Origin: Nitrospira sp.
GTDB lineage: Bacteria > UBA9089 > CG2-30-40-21 > SBAY01
DNA: 18,038 nucleotides
Direction: 5' to 3'
Assembly (NCBI GenBank): GCA_005239945.1
Contig: SBAY01000153.1
Location: forward strand, 1-18,038
Below, piece after piece: positions 1-6,515 of the stretch (position 1 is the stretch's first letter; every line of letters starts with the position of its first letter). Made by a program: the position numbers and the translations under genes. The notes beneath the pieces are model-generated. The model did no database searches and had not been told where the DNA came from. It was given only the letters and a program-made list of their open reading frames with translations.

Positions 1-1
1 C

Positions 2-298
2 TTTTTTTGTGTTGTTTTACCTGTTCATTCATCTGCGGCTAACCCGGCAGTTACGATAAACGAAACTATGAATCTAAGTATCTCGGTGAGTATGAGTAAG
101 GTATCAGGGGATAATCAACAGGCTCAAGCAGGGACGACATTGCCTCAAGGATTAGTAGTCAAGGTAAGTTATACTAATGGAACTGGGGTAAGCGGTGTGC
201 CGATTTCGTTTAATATTTCTTCTGTGCCTCAAGGGGCAACGGGTGCAAATCTATTTGCTACTATGTCGAAGGAAAGAAAGCCTATCAGAATTTCATAA
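2..298 (+). pseudogene. Secreted Ig-like (Big-type) domain protein, 5' end outside window and 3' truncated
   Basis: The reading frame is open from the window edge, so the start lies upstream. The first visible residues (FFCVVLPVHSSAANPA) look like the end of a signal peptide with an Ala-rich cleavage region. A stretch typical of bacterial Ig-like adhesin/invasin domains follows: a QAGTTLPQGLVVKV strand, then VSGVPISFNISSVPQGATGA, which matches the 'GVPVTFS...G.A' pattern of Big domains. The domain stops abruptly after ANLFAT. The last dozen codons (MSKERKPIRIS) read into an inverted repeat and carry no Ig-like pattern, so the gene appears broken at about 270-285. G+C is clearly higher than in the genes that follow. 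An internal ATG at 68 is not a believable start because it falls after the signal-like segment. The role was probably surface-exposed; the function is unknown. Confidence 0.55.
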
Positions 299-312
299 TT
301 CGAAATTCTGAT
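284..312. repeat. 11-bp inverted repeat at the end of the Ig-like fragment
   Basis: ATCAGAATTTC (284-294) and GAAATTCTGAT (302-312) are perfect reverse complements around a 7-base loop, followed by the related words ATATTCGATATTCGATG. No T-run follows directly, so it looks more like a dispersed palindromic repeat than a terminator. It sits exactly where the Ig-like reading frame loses its domain signature and where the AT-rich island begins. Confidence 0.6.
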
Positions 313-412
313 ATTCGATATTCGATGTCATTAAAAAAACTTAATACTACGATTTCAGAGATTTAAAAACGTGGTTTATGGCAGTGTATACAGTATAAAG
401 GGAGTGATTTAA

Positions 413-1882
413 ATGAGCCATTATAATCTAAATCTTACATACATAAATAAAAACATAGAAGTTTTACCTTCATTTTTAAAAGAAGAGAACTATGAAACTT
501 TAATGGAGATGTGGAAGGTATATAATCCTCTAACAGGACCTATTCAAAAGATGGTTTCATATTATGGATCAAGAGGAGGATGTCCAGTTCATATTGGACA
601 TAGCGAATATTATGATATGGATTATATTCTAAGAAAGATTACAGGCATATCTTCTATGAAGGTAGAAATGAAAAGCACATTATTTGCCGGGGGGAAAGGA
701 GCAACTTTGTCTGATATGCTTGTAGGAACTATAGGTGAGTCTATTGAACGAGTTGTAGGTTCTCTTACCTATTTTGACTGGAAAGAAGAAATCATTTACG
801 GTACCTATTCTTCTTTAATTTCACAAGGTATCAATTGTATAAGTCCTGAAGAATTACATTTATTTCATGAAAATCAATATAATCAAAAAGACTTTCTTTA
901 TACACGATTTACAAAGGATTCTTTTTTAGGTTGGATTAAAGGTAAAAAGCTCATTAGTGGAGAGGAGATATATCTTCCTGTCCAGTTGGTTATGTTATTT
1001 TATTCCGCACATCCAAAAGAAGATATTATTGGTTATGCAACAAGTGGAGGTTTGGATAGTCATATAAATGAATATGAAGCAATATATCATGGAATTTGTG
1101 AATTAGTAGAACGAGATGCAATAAATTTAAGGTGGCAATGTAAGATACCACTTGCACGAATAAAGATTAATCATAATGAAATTTCTTCTAGAGAACTTTT
1201 AAATTTATTTGAAATCATTGATAAGTTTCCCTCAAATATAGACTTTTACTATCACTCATTAGATATTAAGGAAATTGCGGTTATAACAGCAATAGAAATA
1301 GATAGATGGTTTAAAAGATGGGCATATTATCCTGGTGGAGGAGCGGATATAGATGTTGAAAAGGCTTTAATAAAAGCTCTTAATGAATTTACTCAAGCAG
1401 AAAGGAGTTTAAAATTGGCTCTTTTGATTCCTTCAAGTGGCTACGCCTTTGCTGTTTCTCGCATGTTTGATATAGGACCTAATGATCCTGTAAGTAAGAT
1501 TAACATCTTTTTTAAAGTAGTAGCCTTTTATGGTTATAGAAAGAATATGGATAAATTAAAGTGGTACTTAGAGGGGAAAGATGAGATCTATTTAAAATCT
1601 ATTCCTTCTGCGAATTTTAAAGATTCAAAAGAAAAGTGTGATTTTATTTTAAAGGTAATGAAGAATTATGGGATTGATCCTATATTTTTTGATTTTACCC
1701 CTTCATTTTTCCAAAAGATAAAACTCGTGAAGGTCTTTATTCCAGAATTAACACTTCCTTTCTTGCCTTTATATCCATATTTAGGACATCCAAGATTTTA
1801 TGAAATCCCTCAAAGATTAGGTATTACAGATAAGAAATTGACCTTTGGAGATCTAATAAAATATCCACTCCCTTATCCATAA
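413..1882 (+). CDS. YcaO-domain azoline-forming cyclodehydratase (TOMM D protein, SagD-like)
   Basis: This protein is the ATP-dependent cyclodehydratase of a TOMM pathway. YcaO enzymes phosphorylate the backbone amide of a Cys/Ser/Thr residue to drive ring closure to thiazoline or oxazoline, in the cytoplasm. It has 489 residues. The ATP/Mg signature S100-DMLVGTIGESIER-113 matches the family SxxxAxxE/ExxER pattern, and the second signature runs from about E220 to ELVERD (230-235). The C terminus ends in PLPYP, the Pro-rich PxPxP-type tail known to matter in azoline-forming YcaO proteins. The ATG at 413 follows a good ribosome site (AAAGGGAGTG, 397-406). The precursor gene lies 42 bases downstream and the leader-binding partner follows, the standard D/A/C neighbourhood. 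No clear promoter is visible upstream. The assignment is firm; the exact ring chemistry (thiazole versus oxazole) is inferred from the precursor. Confidence 0.93.
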   Translation: MSHYNLNLTYINKNIEVLPSFLKEENYETLMEMWKVYNPLTGPIQKMVSYYGSRGGCPVHIGHSEYYDMDYILRKITGISSMKVEMKSTLFAGGKGATLSDMLVGTIGESIERVVGSLTYFDWKEEIIYGTYSSLISQGINCISPEELHLFHENQYNQKDFLYTRFTKDSFLGWIKGKKLISGEEIYLPVQLVMLFYSAHPKEDIIGYATSGGLDSHINEYEAIYHGICELVERDAINLRWQCKIPLARIKINHNEISSRELLNLFEIIDKFPSNIDFYYHSLDIKEIAVITAIEIDRWFKRWAYYPGGGADIDVEKALIKALNEFTQAERSLKLALLIPSSGYAFAVSRMFDIGPNDPVSKINIFFKVVAFYGYRKNMDKLKWYLEGKDEIYLKSIPSANFKDSKEKCDFILKVMKNYGIDPIFFDFTPSFFQKIKLVKVFIPELTLPFLPLYPYLGHPRFYEIPQRLGITDKKLTFGDLIKYPLPYP

Positions 1883-1908
1883 GTAAAAAAGGGGGTGAGT
1901 TAAAGAAA

Positions 1909-1918
1909 AAGGAGGTGA
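1909..1918 (+). promoter_or_regulatory. Near-perfect Shine-Dalgarno of the precursor gene
   Basis: AAGGAGGTGA is fully complementary to the 16S anti-SD and lies about nine bases before the ATG at 1925. It decides the start of the short precursor ORF. A similar word (AAGGGGGTGAG) occurs about 20 bases upstream at 1889-1899, as if the ribosome site had been duplicated. Confidence 0.75.
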
Positions 1919-1924
1919 GAAGAA

Positions 1925-2074
1925 ATGTCAGTAAGTGCTATATCTCGAGTAGAAGACAAATACCTGGGAGCAGATGTTACTGTAGCCCCAGGTGGGTGGT
2001 GTTGTTGTACCTGTACTTGCTGTTGGTGCCATATAGGAAACATGACACATCAAGAAGATGAAGATGAATTGTAA
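1925..2074 (+). CDS. TOMM precursor peptide (49 aa), Cys/Thr-rich core
   Basis: This is the substrate of the surrounding enzymes: a ribosomal peptide with an N-terminal leader and a cyclisable core. The 49 residues start MSVSAISRVEDKYLGADV, pass through TVAPGG (19-24), then give the core WCCCTCTCCWC (25-35) and an acidic tail HIGNMTHQEDEDEL. Residues 26-33 are eight consecutive heterocyclisable residues (six Cys, two Thr) bracketed by Trp25 and Trp34, with a seventh Cys at 35. The only Ser residues are at 2, 4 and 7 in the leader. The GG at 23-24 is a plausible leader cleavage point, but no C39 peptidase is seen nearby. The core resembles the Cys blocks of streptolysin-S-type and other TOMM precursors without being one I can name. 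It has a perfect ribosome site and a hairpin immediately downstream, and lies between the YcaO and ThiF-like genes. Role and position are strongly supported; the final structure is inference. Confidence 0.88.
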   Translation: MSVSAISRVEDKYLGADVTVAPGGWCCCTCTCCWCHIGNMTHQEDEDEL

Positions 2075-2086
2075 ACCACCTCACAG

Positions 2087-2132
2087 AAGTCCGCAGGTAG
2101 AAAAAGAAGGATTTTTTTCTACCTGTGGACTT
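2087..2132 (+). terminator. Hairpin attenuator/terminator after the precursor gene
   Basis: A 19-bp stem (2087-2105 with 2114-2132; one G-U pair) closes an 8-base loop and is followed by GAATTTTTT. It lies 12 bases after the precursor stop codon. This placement would let many precursor transcripts end here while a fraction continues into the enzyme genes, as is well known after sagA in streptolysin S loci. Stabilisation of the 3' end of the precursor mRNA is an alternative role. Confidence 0.7.
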
Positions 2133-2161
2133 GAATTTTTTAAAGAAAAGGAGTTAAGTAA

Positions 2162-3247
2162 ATGGAGAAAAGTAAATTTAGTTTAAATCCATATTTAAAA
2201 TTTATTTTATGTAGTGAAGATGAGTTGTTGATTAAACATGGTGTAAGGTCTAATTTTTCTCTTCTTATGAAAGATGAGAATCGAAAAAGGTTATTAGGTA
2301 AAACAATAAAGTATTTCAAATCTCCCACTTCCTTGGAAGAATTAATATCCAAGAAGATGATAAAACAAGACGATTGTAAAGATATGGGATCTTTAATAAA
2401 TTTGCTTTACCAAAAAAAAGTCCTGATTAAACCTGAAAAAGATATAGTAAGTGTCTATTTAAAAACCATTCTTCGAGGAGAATCAGAATTGTCTCAATAT
2501 ACAATTGGAGTAATAGGTGCAGGATATTTAGGTAGTAGAATAATTATTCAACTTTTAAAATTAGGGATAAAGAAATTAGTATTTTATGAGGAAAGAAAGG
2601 TAGAAAACACTGAAATTGAAATGCGATATTTTGATATCCCCCCTAAATTTTTTAAAGAAGATAAAGATTATGTAGAAATTCTCCAAGATTATCTTCCTTT
2701 ATTGGGATTTAATGAGATAAAGGGAATAAGCTGTAGATTTGATGATGAAGAAAGAATAAATGGAGTATTTAAGGATGCAGATTTTATAATAGTAAACTCA
2801 GAATTTTTCTCTCCTAAACTCTTTCACACTATGAATAAAACAGCTATTTCGATGAAGAAACCATGGATAACAGTCTATGCTGATGGAAGTCAGGGGATAA
2901 TTGGTCCTACCTATATACCCGGAGAAACTTTATGTTATAATGAATTTGAGATTCAAACTGAAGCTACTATTAGACTTAGAGATGAATATTTACTATACAA
3001 GGAGTATATGGAAGATGAAGGAATAAAAAATTTTAATTTAGTAATCCCTCCTCTTCTGGATATAATAAGTAATTTTGCTGTAATTTTTGTAATTAATTTT
3101 TTAATTAAGAAGTATTCACCTACCGTAGGGAGAGCAATCTTTATAAATTTTGAAGATTTCTCCATTGATTTTCAAGAGGTATTGAAGCTACCTCGCTGCC
3201 CTGCTTGTGAAGTAACTAAACCTGCATATAAACATGCATTTGTATGA
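2162..3247 (+). CDS. Ocin-ThiF-like leader-binding protein with RRE (TOMM C/F partner of YcaO)
   Basis: This is the E1-like partner that binds the precursor leader and presents the core to the YcaO enzyme; in SagC-type and ocin-ThiF proteins it has lost adenylation chemistry. It has 361 residues. Residues 1 to about 95 look like a PqqD-type RiPP recognition element (beta strands near LNPYLKFIL, then helices SLEELISK...MGSLINLLYQKKVLI). The Rossmann fold follows, with glycine loop GVIGAGYLGS (116-125). GPTYIPGETLCY (248-259) matches the 'GP...PG.t.C' segment of the family. One CPAC pair lies at 346-349 near the C terminus; the second CxxC expected for a full zinc site of canonical E1 enzymes is not evident, though C258 could contribute. 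The start at 2162 has AAGGAG eight bases upstream. It is separated from the precursor gene by the hairpin. Confidence 0.87.
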   Translation: MEKSKFSLNPYLKFILCSEDELLIKHGVRSNFSLLMKDENRKRLLGKTIKYFKSPTSLEELISKKMIKQDDCKDMGSLINLLYQKKVLIKPEKDIVSVYLKTILRGESELSQYTIGVIGAGYLGSRIIIQLLKLGIKKLVFYEERKVENTEIEMRYFDIPPKFFKEDKDYVEILQDYLPLLGFNEIKGISCRFDDEERINGVFKDADFIIVNSEFFSPKLFHTMNKTAISMKKPWITVYADGSQGIIGPTYIPGETLCYNEFEIQTEATIRLRDEYLLYKEYMEDEGIKNFNLVIPPLLDIISNFAVIFVINFLIKKYSPTVGRAIFINFEDFSIDFQEVLKLPRCPACEVTKPAYKHAFV

Positions 3248-3265
3248 TATAGTCAAAAAATAAGA

Positions 3266-3294
3266 TTGAACTGTATCCAAAATTATGATATAAT
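3266..3294 (+). promoter_or_regulatory. Sigma70-like promoter before the TPR gene
   Basis: TTGAAC (3266-3271) and a perfect TATAAT (3289-3294) are separated by exactly 17 bases. The predicted start near 3301 leaves about 30 bases of leader before the ATG at 3335, with AGGAGG at 3319-3324. It would give the dehydrogenase, protease, export and amidohydrolase genes a promoter separate from that of the YcaO/precursor/ThiF genes. Confidence 0.7.
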
Positions 3295-3334
3295 TAGTAT
3301 GTTAGAAAAATCTAAAACAGGAGGTTAGAGGATA

Positions 3335-4120
3335 ATGTTTAATAAGATATTTAAAATATTATTGATTTTGTTAATATGTTCAATTGGAAATGCTGAAAGT
3401 CAAATGAAGTTACCTGAAGAAAAGAGTTTCGCTGAAATAGTATTGAAAGATTTGTTCAAGGATACTTTGGTAAACAGAATAAATTCTTTAGTAGAAGAGG
3501 TAGAAGCAACATTAGAAGAGAAAAGATTACTTGAGGTTGAAAAATTAATAAAGGATTGTATTGAAAAAGAGCCAAAGAATTTCTTGTATTATTATTTTTG
3601 GGCAAGGATTCATTATAGCTGGGTTAATTTATTTGATTCTGTAAAAATTGATAGGGGAAAAGCTCAAGGATATTTAGAGTCTTCATTAAAAATTTGCCAA
3701 AGGTCTATTGGACTTAATAGAGAATTTTCAGATTCTTACAGATTAGCGGGTGATATATATGGTAGATTACTTGATTTTAAAAACCCTATTATCTATGGCT
3801 TTTGGTATGGTTCAAAGGCGAAGAAATTAGTCACAAAGGCAATAGAGATTAATTCTCAAAATCCTGAAGGATATTTAGCCTTTGGAAGAAATTATTTCTT
3901 TACTCCCAGTGCATTTGGGGGTAGTAAAGACAAAGCAATCAGATACTTTAAAAAAGCTATAGAATTATGTCCGGGTTACTATATGAGTTATATTTGGTTA
4001 GGGAAGGTTTATTTATCAAGAGGCGAAAAAACAGAAGCTAAAGTACTTTTCCAAAAGGCACTACAGTTAGAACCAAGAAGTGGTTGGGTTAAATATGAGT
4101 TGTTAGATAAAGTTAAATAA
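3335..4120 (+). CDS. Exported tetratricopeptide-repeat protein
   Basis: This is a 261-residue protein with an N-terminal signal peptide (MFNKIFKILLILLICSIGNA, cleavage expected near residues 20-21), so it should act in the periplasm. The C-terminal half carries TPR helices, clearest at about 205-260 (KAIRYFKKAIELCPGYY, then LGKVYLSRGEKTEAKVLFQKALQLEP). The segment FTPSAFGGSKDKAIRYFKKA resembles the GG-loop of TatT/TP0956-type TPR proteins, a trimeric family linked to periplasmic ligand handling in TRAP transporters. That resemblance is pattern-level only. No lipobox is clear. It starts a new promoter unit and lies just upstream of the dehydrogenase pair, inside the TOMM gene set. A scaffold or carrier role for the exported product, or self-protection, is possible. 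No specific function can be assigned. Confidence 0.75.
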   Translation: MFNKIFKILLILLICSIGNAESQMKLPEEKSFAEIVLKDLFKDTLVNRINSLVEEVEATLEEKRLLEVEKLIKDCIEKEPKNFLYYYFWARIHYSWVNLFDSVKIDRGKAQGYLESSLKICQRSIGLNREFSDSYRLAGDIYGRLLDFKNPIIYGFWYGSKAKKLVTKAIEINSQNPEGYLAFGRNYFFTPSAFGGSKDKAIRYFKKAIELCPGYYMSYIWLGKVYLSRGEKTEAKVLFQKALQLEPRSGWVKYELLDKVK

Positions 4121-4137
4121 TATGGAGTGGTAAAAAG

Positions 4138-4947
4138 ATGAAAGAATTAACTAAGAATAAATTAATAAGTATCTTAAAAGGTACTTTATTCCCTTCTTTG
4201 TATAGTATAGAGTTAGAGAAAAACTCTATAACTGATTTTCAATATAGATTTGTTTCAAAATACCCTAATATAGCTGAACTTTTCCATGAAAATAGTAAAT
4301 TGAATGAATATACAAGTAAATGTATAGTAACTGATGAAGAGATAATTAAAGAAGCTAAAAATTGGTATCTTGCAACAACATGTAAGGTAAGAGAGGAAGA
4401 TATAGACAGGGAAGAAGCCGAAGATATCTTTAAAAATATTGAAACTCTCCCTCAGAATCTGACAAAATTGTTTGTTGATTTTTCAAAAGAAGGTAAAGAG
4501 GCTGAATGGCTCTATAATGTAGATTTACTATTATTGTATAAGCATAAGGTATATAAATATATCCCTTTAACCAAATATTTACTGCTTGAAAAAAAGATAG
4601 GTTCTAAAGAGATGGGTTTATTAGAAACTTGGATAATAGAAAAGGGAAAAGATCCTTTAGAAAGAACATTAGGACTTATTTTTTTAGTAGGGATACCTTG
4701 GAGAAATATGGTTTTATATGGTCCTCGGGGTTATAGGAATATGTTGATTGAAACAGGTTGTCTAATTCACCATTTGTCTCAGGTGAGCTTTAATAATGGA
4801 TTAGACCTTGTATTTTTTAAAAATTTTTATGATAACAAAATCAATCGATTGCTAAATCTTGATGGGGTAGAAGGTGTTACCTTAACAATAATATCAATTT
4901 TAGGAAAGGAAGGTGGTATTCAGGATGAAGGAAACAAAAAAGAATGA
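4138..4947 (+). CDS. Degenerate SagB/nitroreductase-fold paralogue (pseudo-dehydrogenase)
   Basis: This 269-residue protein aligns by eye with the C-terminal part of the SagB dehydrogenase that follows it. Here RGYRNMLIETG (197-207) and NRLLNLDGVEGVTLTIISILGK (236-257) match RAYRYIHMDAG and NNLLNIDGKNEFITLLMSVGK there. FHENSK (49-54) recalls the YHExSK motif near the N terminus of SagB/ThcOx proteins. The FMN-binding words RRSKREYSG and PSSGGLQ of its neighbour are absent, and the catalytic Lys-Tyr pair of azoline dehydrogenases (WKYKIR next door) reads VLYGPR here, so Leu193 replaces Lys. It is therefore unlikely to oxidise azolines alone. Nitroreductase-fold enzymes bind FMN at a dimer interface, so a heterodimer with the active partner, or a substrate-docking role, is plausible. 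The ribosome site (GGAGTGG) lies just upstream and the gene overlaps the next by 23 bases. Confidence 0.72.
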   Translation: MKELTKNKLISILKGTLFPSLYSIELEKNSITDFQYRFVSKYPNIAELFHENSKLNEYTSKCIVTDEEIIKEAKNWYLATTCKVREEDIDREEAEDIFKNIETLPQNLTKLFVDFSKEGKEAEWLYNVDLLLLYKHKVYKYIPLTKYLLLEKKIGSKEMGLLETWIIEKGKDPLERTLGLIFLVGIPWRNMVLYGPRGYRNMLIETGCLIHHLSQVSFNNGLDLVFFKNFYDNKINRLLNLDGVEGVTLTIISILGKEGGIQDEGNKKE

Positions 4948-5794
4948 GCTTATAAAATTCATAGGGGATTTGGATGTTAAGGAACAAGAGATAATATATA
5001 ATATATTAAGTAAAGCCCGAAAAAAAGGGGAAATAAGTGAGTTCTCAATCATTCATGAATCATTAAAAACAGATTTAGAAGACATGATGAAACAAGGTTT
5101 TGAATTTCAAGAACTATCATCTGTTAAAGCTCCTCCATTAATTAAAAATTATAATGATGTAGAAAAATTTCTTTTGCCTCAAGATTACTTACCTTTACCT
5201 TTCTCATTGGATAAGATTTTAAAATCAAGACGTTCAAAAAGAGAATACTCAGGAAAACCTTTAAGTTTAAGAGAACTTTCAACATTACTTTACTTTTCAT
5301 ATGGCATAAGAAGGTACACATCAGCTTATAACACCAGTAAATTTCCACTTAGAATGGCTCCTTCATCTGGTGGCTTACAATCTATAGAGCTTTATCTGGC
5401 TGCAAATAAAGTAGATGAATTAAAGAAAGGGATTTACCATTATAATCCTATTGAACATTCTTTAGAACTTATTTATGAAGGTAATTTTAGAAGGAAATTG
5501 GTTAATTTATGTGTGAATCAAGAGTTTATTCATGATTCAAGTGCTATTATAATATTGAGTTGTGTAATGGAAAGGTTATTGTGGAAATATAAGATTAGAG
5601 CATATAGATACATCCATATGGATGCAGGTTTTGTTGGAGAAAATGTCTACTTAACATCTACTGCTTTAAAGTTAGGTACATGTGCTATTGCGGGATTTTT
5701 TGAGAATGAATTAAACAATTTATTAAATATTGATGGTAAAAATGAATTCATTACACTCCTTATGAGTGTAGGTAAATTACAGGAGAAGGAATAG
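4925..5794 (+). CDS. SagB/ThcOx-type FMN azoline dehydrogenase (TOMM B protein)
   Basis: This enzyme oxidises thiazolines/oxazolines on the modified precursor to aromatic thiazoles/oxazoles, using FMN in the cytoplasm. From the preferred ATG it has 289 residues. Residues 1 to about 90 are a helical N-terminal extension, followed by the nitroreductase domain: SRRSKREYSGKPLSLREL (101-118; FMN phosphate contacts), APSSGGLQSIELYL (145-158), the Lys-Tyr pair at 221-222 characteristic of TOMM dehydrogenases, RAYRYIHMDAGFVGENVYL (225-243), ALKLGT (247-252) and NIDGKNEFITLLMSVGK at the C terminus. A GTG at 4913 is an alternative start, but it overlaps the likely ribosome site (GGAAGGTGG, 4908-4916), so ATG 4925 is preferred. 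The gene overlaps the upstream paralogue and is followed two bases later by the protease gene, indicating translational coupling. The family call is firm. Confidence 0.9.
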   Translation: MKETKKNELIKFIGDLDVKEQEIIYNILSKARKKGEISEFSIIHESLKTDLEDMMKQGFEFQELSSVKAPPLIKNYNDVEKFLLPQDYLPLPFSLDKILKSRRSKREYSGKPLSLRELSTLLYFSYGIRRYTSAYNTSKFPLRMAPSSGGLQSIELYLAANKVDELKKGIYHYNPIEHSLELIYEGNFRRKLVNLCVNQEFIHDSSAIIILSCVMERLLWKYKIRAYRYIHMDAGFVGENVYLTSTALKLGTCAIAGFFENELNNLLNIDGKNEFITLLMSVGKLQEKE

Positions 5795-5796
5795 TC

Positions 5797-6515
5797 ATGA
5801 AGGAATGGATTATTTTTGGAGTGGGTACAGTATTCTCGTTTCCATTAGTAATAGGATTATTATTTATGATAAGTTATATATTACATACAATGATATATCG
5901 AGAAAAAGGAATAGTTATCTTTGAACAGCGTGATTTTTACCTCTATTTTTTATTCCTTTTAGTATTTTTTGTAATAATATTCTTTGTAACAATACACACA
6001 GGTGTAATAAATAGAATGGGGTTGGGATTACCCATTGAACTTACTCAATTAGTGATGTTAGGAGGTGGAATATTGGTAGGAATTGGTTTATATTACTTTG
6101 AATTTTATTCAACTATCTTTTTTAAAACAATTTCTAAATATCTACCTTTTCTTAGGGAAAGAATTTTTGTAGGGAGTGCAACTGCTTTAAAAAAAATTAT
6201 CCTAAGTTTTACATTCTTATTTTATTATCAATTGGAATAAGTTTCTGCGAAGAATTTATCTGGCGAGGATTTTTAATTACGGTATTGAGAAATGATTTCT
6301 CATTAGATGGATGGGGTAGTATAATGTTATCTTCACTTTTTTTTGGACTAAATCATTATTACTTTGGTTTGCAGACGATCATATTAAAAATTTTAGCCGG
6401 TATTGTATTTGGGATATTATATATTTCAACTCATAATATATTAATCCCTTTTGTTTCTCACACTGCTTTTAATATCTGGGTTTGGAGGAAATTAATAATT
6501 AAAAGATATGGTTAA
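5797..6515 (+). pseudogene. CPBP-family intramembrane metalloprotease, frameshifted at an A8 run
   Basis: The CPBP (Abi/CAAX-type) protease family includes prenyl-peptide proteases and proteins found beside bacteriocin genes as leader-processing or immunity factors. Frame 1 runs from ATG 5797 (ribosome site AGGAGAAGG) through several hydrophobic segments and stops at 6240. The catalytic half lies in the -1 frame: FCEEFIWRG (from 6243; EExxxR motif), FFGLNHYY with its His, and SHTAFNIW with the final His, ending at 6515. Reading slips naturally at TTA-AAA-AAA (6187-6195, eight A residues at 6189-6196), after which the -1 frame gives KNYPKFYILILLSIGISF leading straight into the EE motif. All catalytic motifs survive, so the break could be a homopolymer sequencing error, transcriptional slippage, programmed -1 frameshifting (A_AAA_AAA is a classic slippery heptamer), or a recent inactivation. 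The gene overlaps the permease start by eight bases. Confidence 0.75.

Noticed and set aside
391..406. Promoter -10 (TATAAA at 394-399) for the YcaO gene
   Set aside because: Transcription would start at or after the Shine-Dalgarno, and no -35 element is present.
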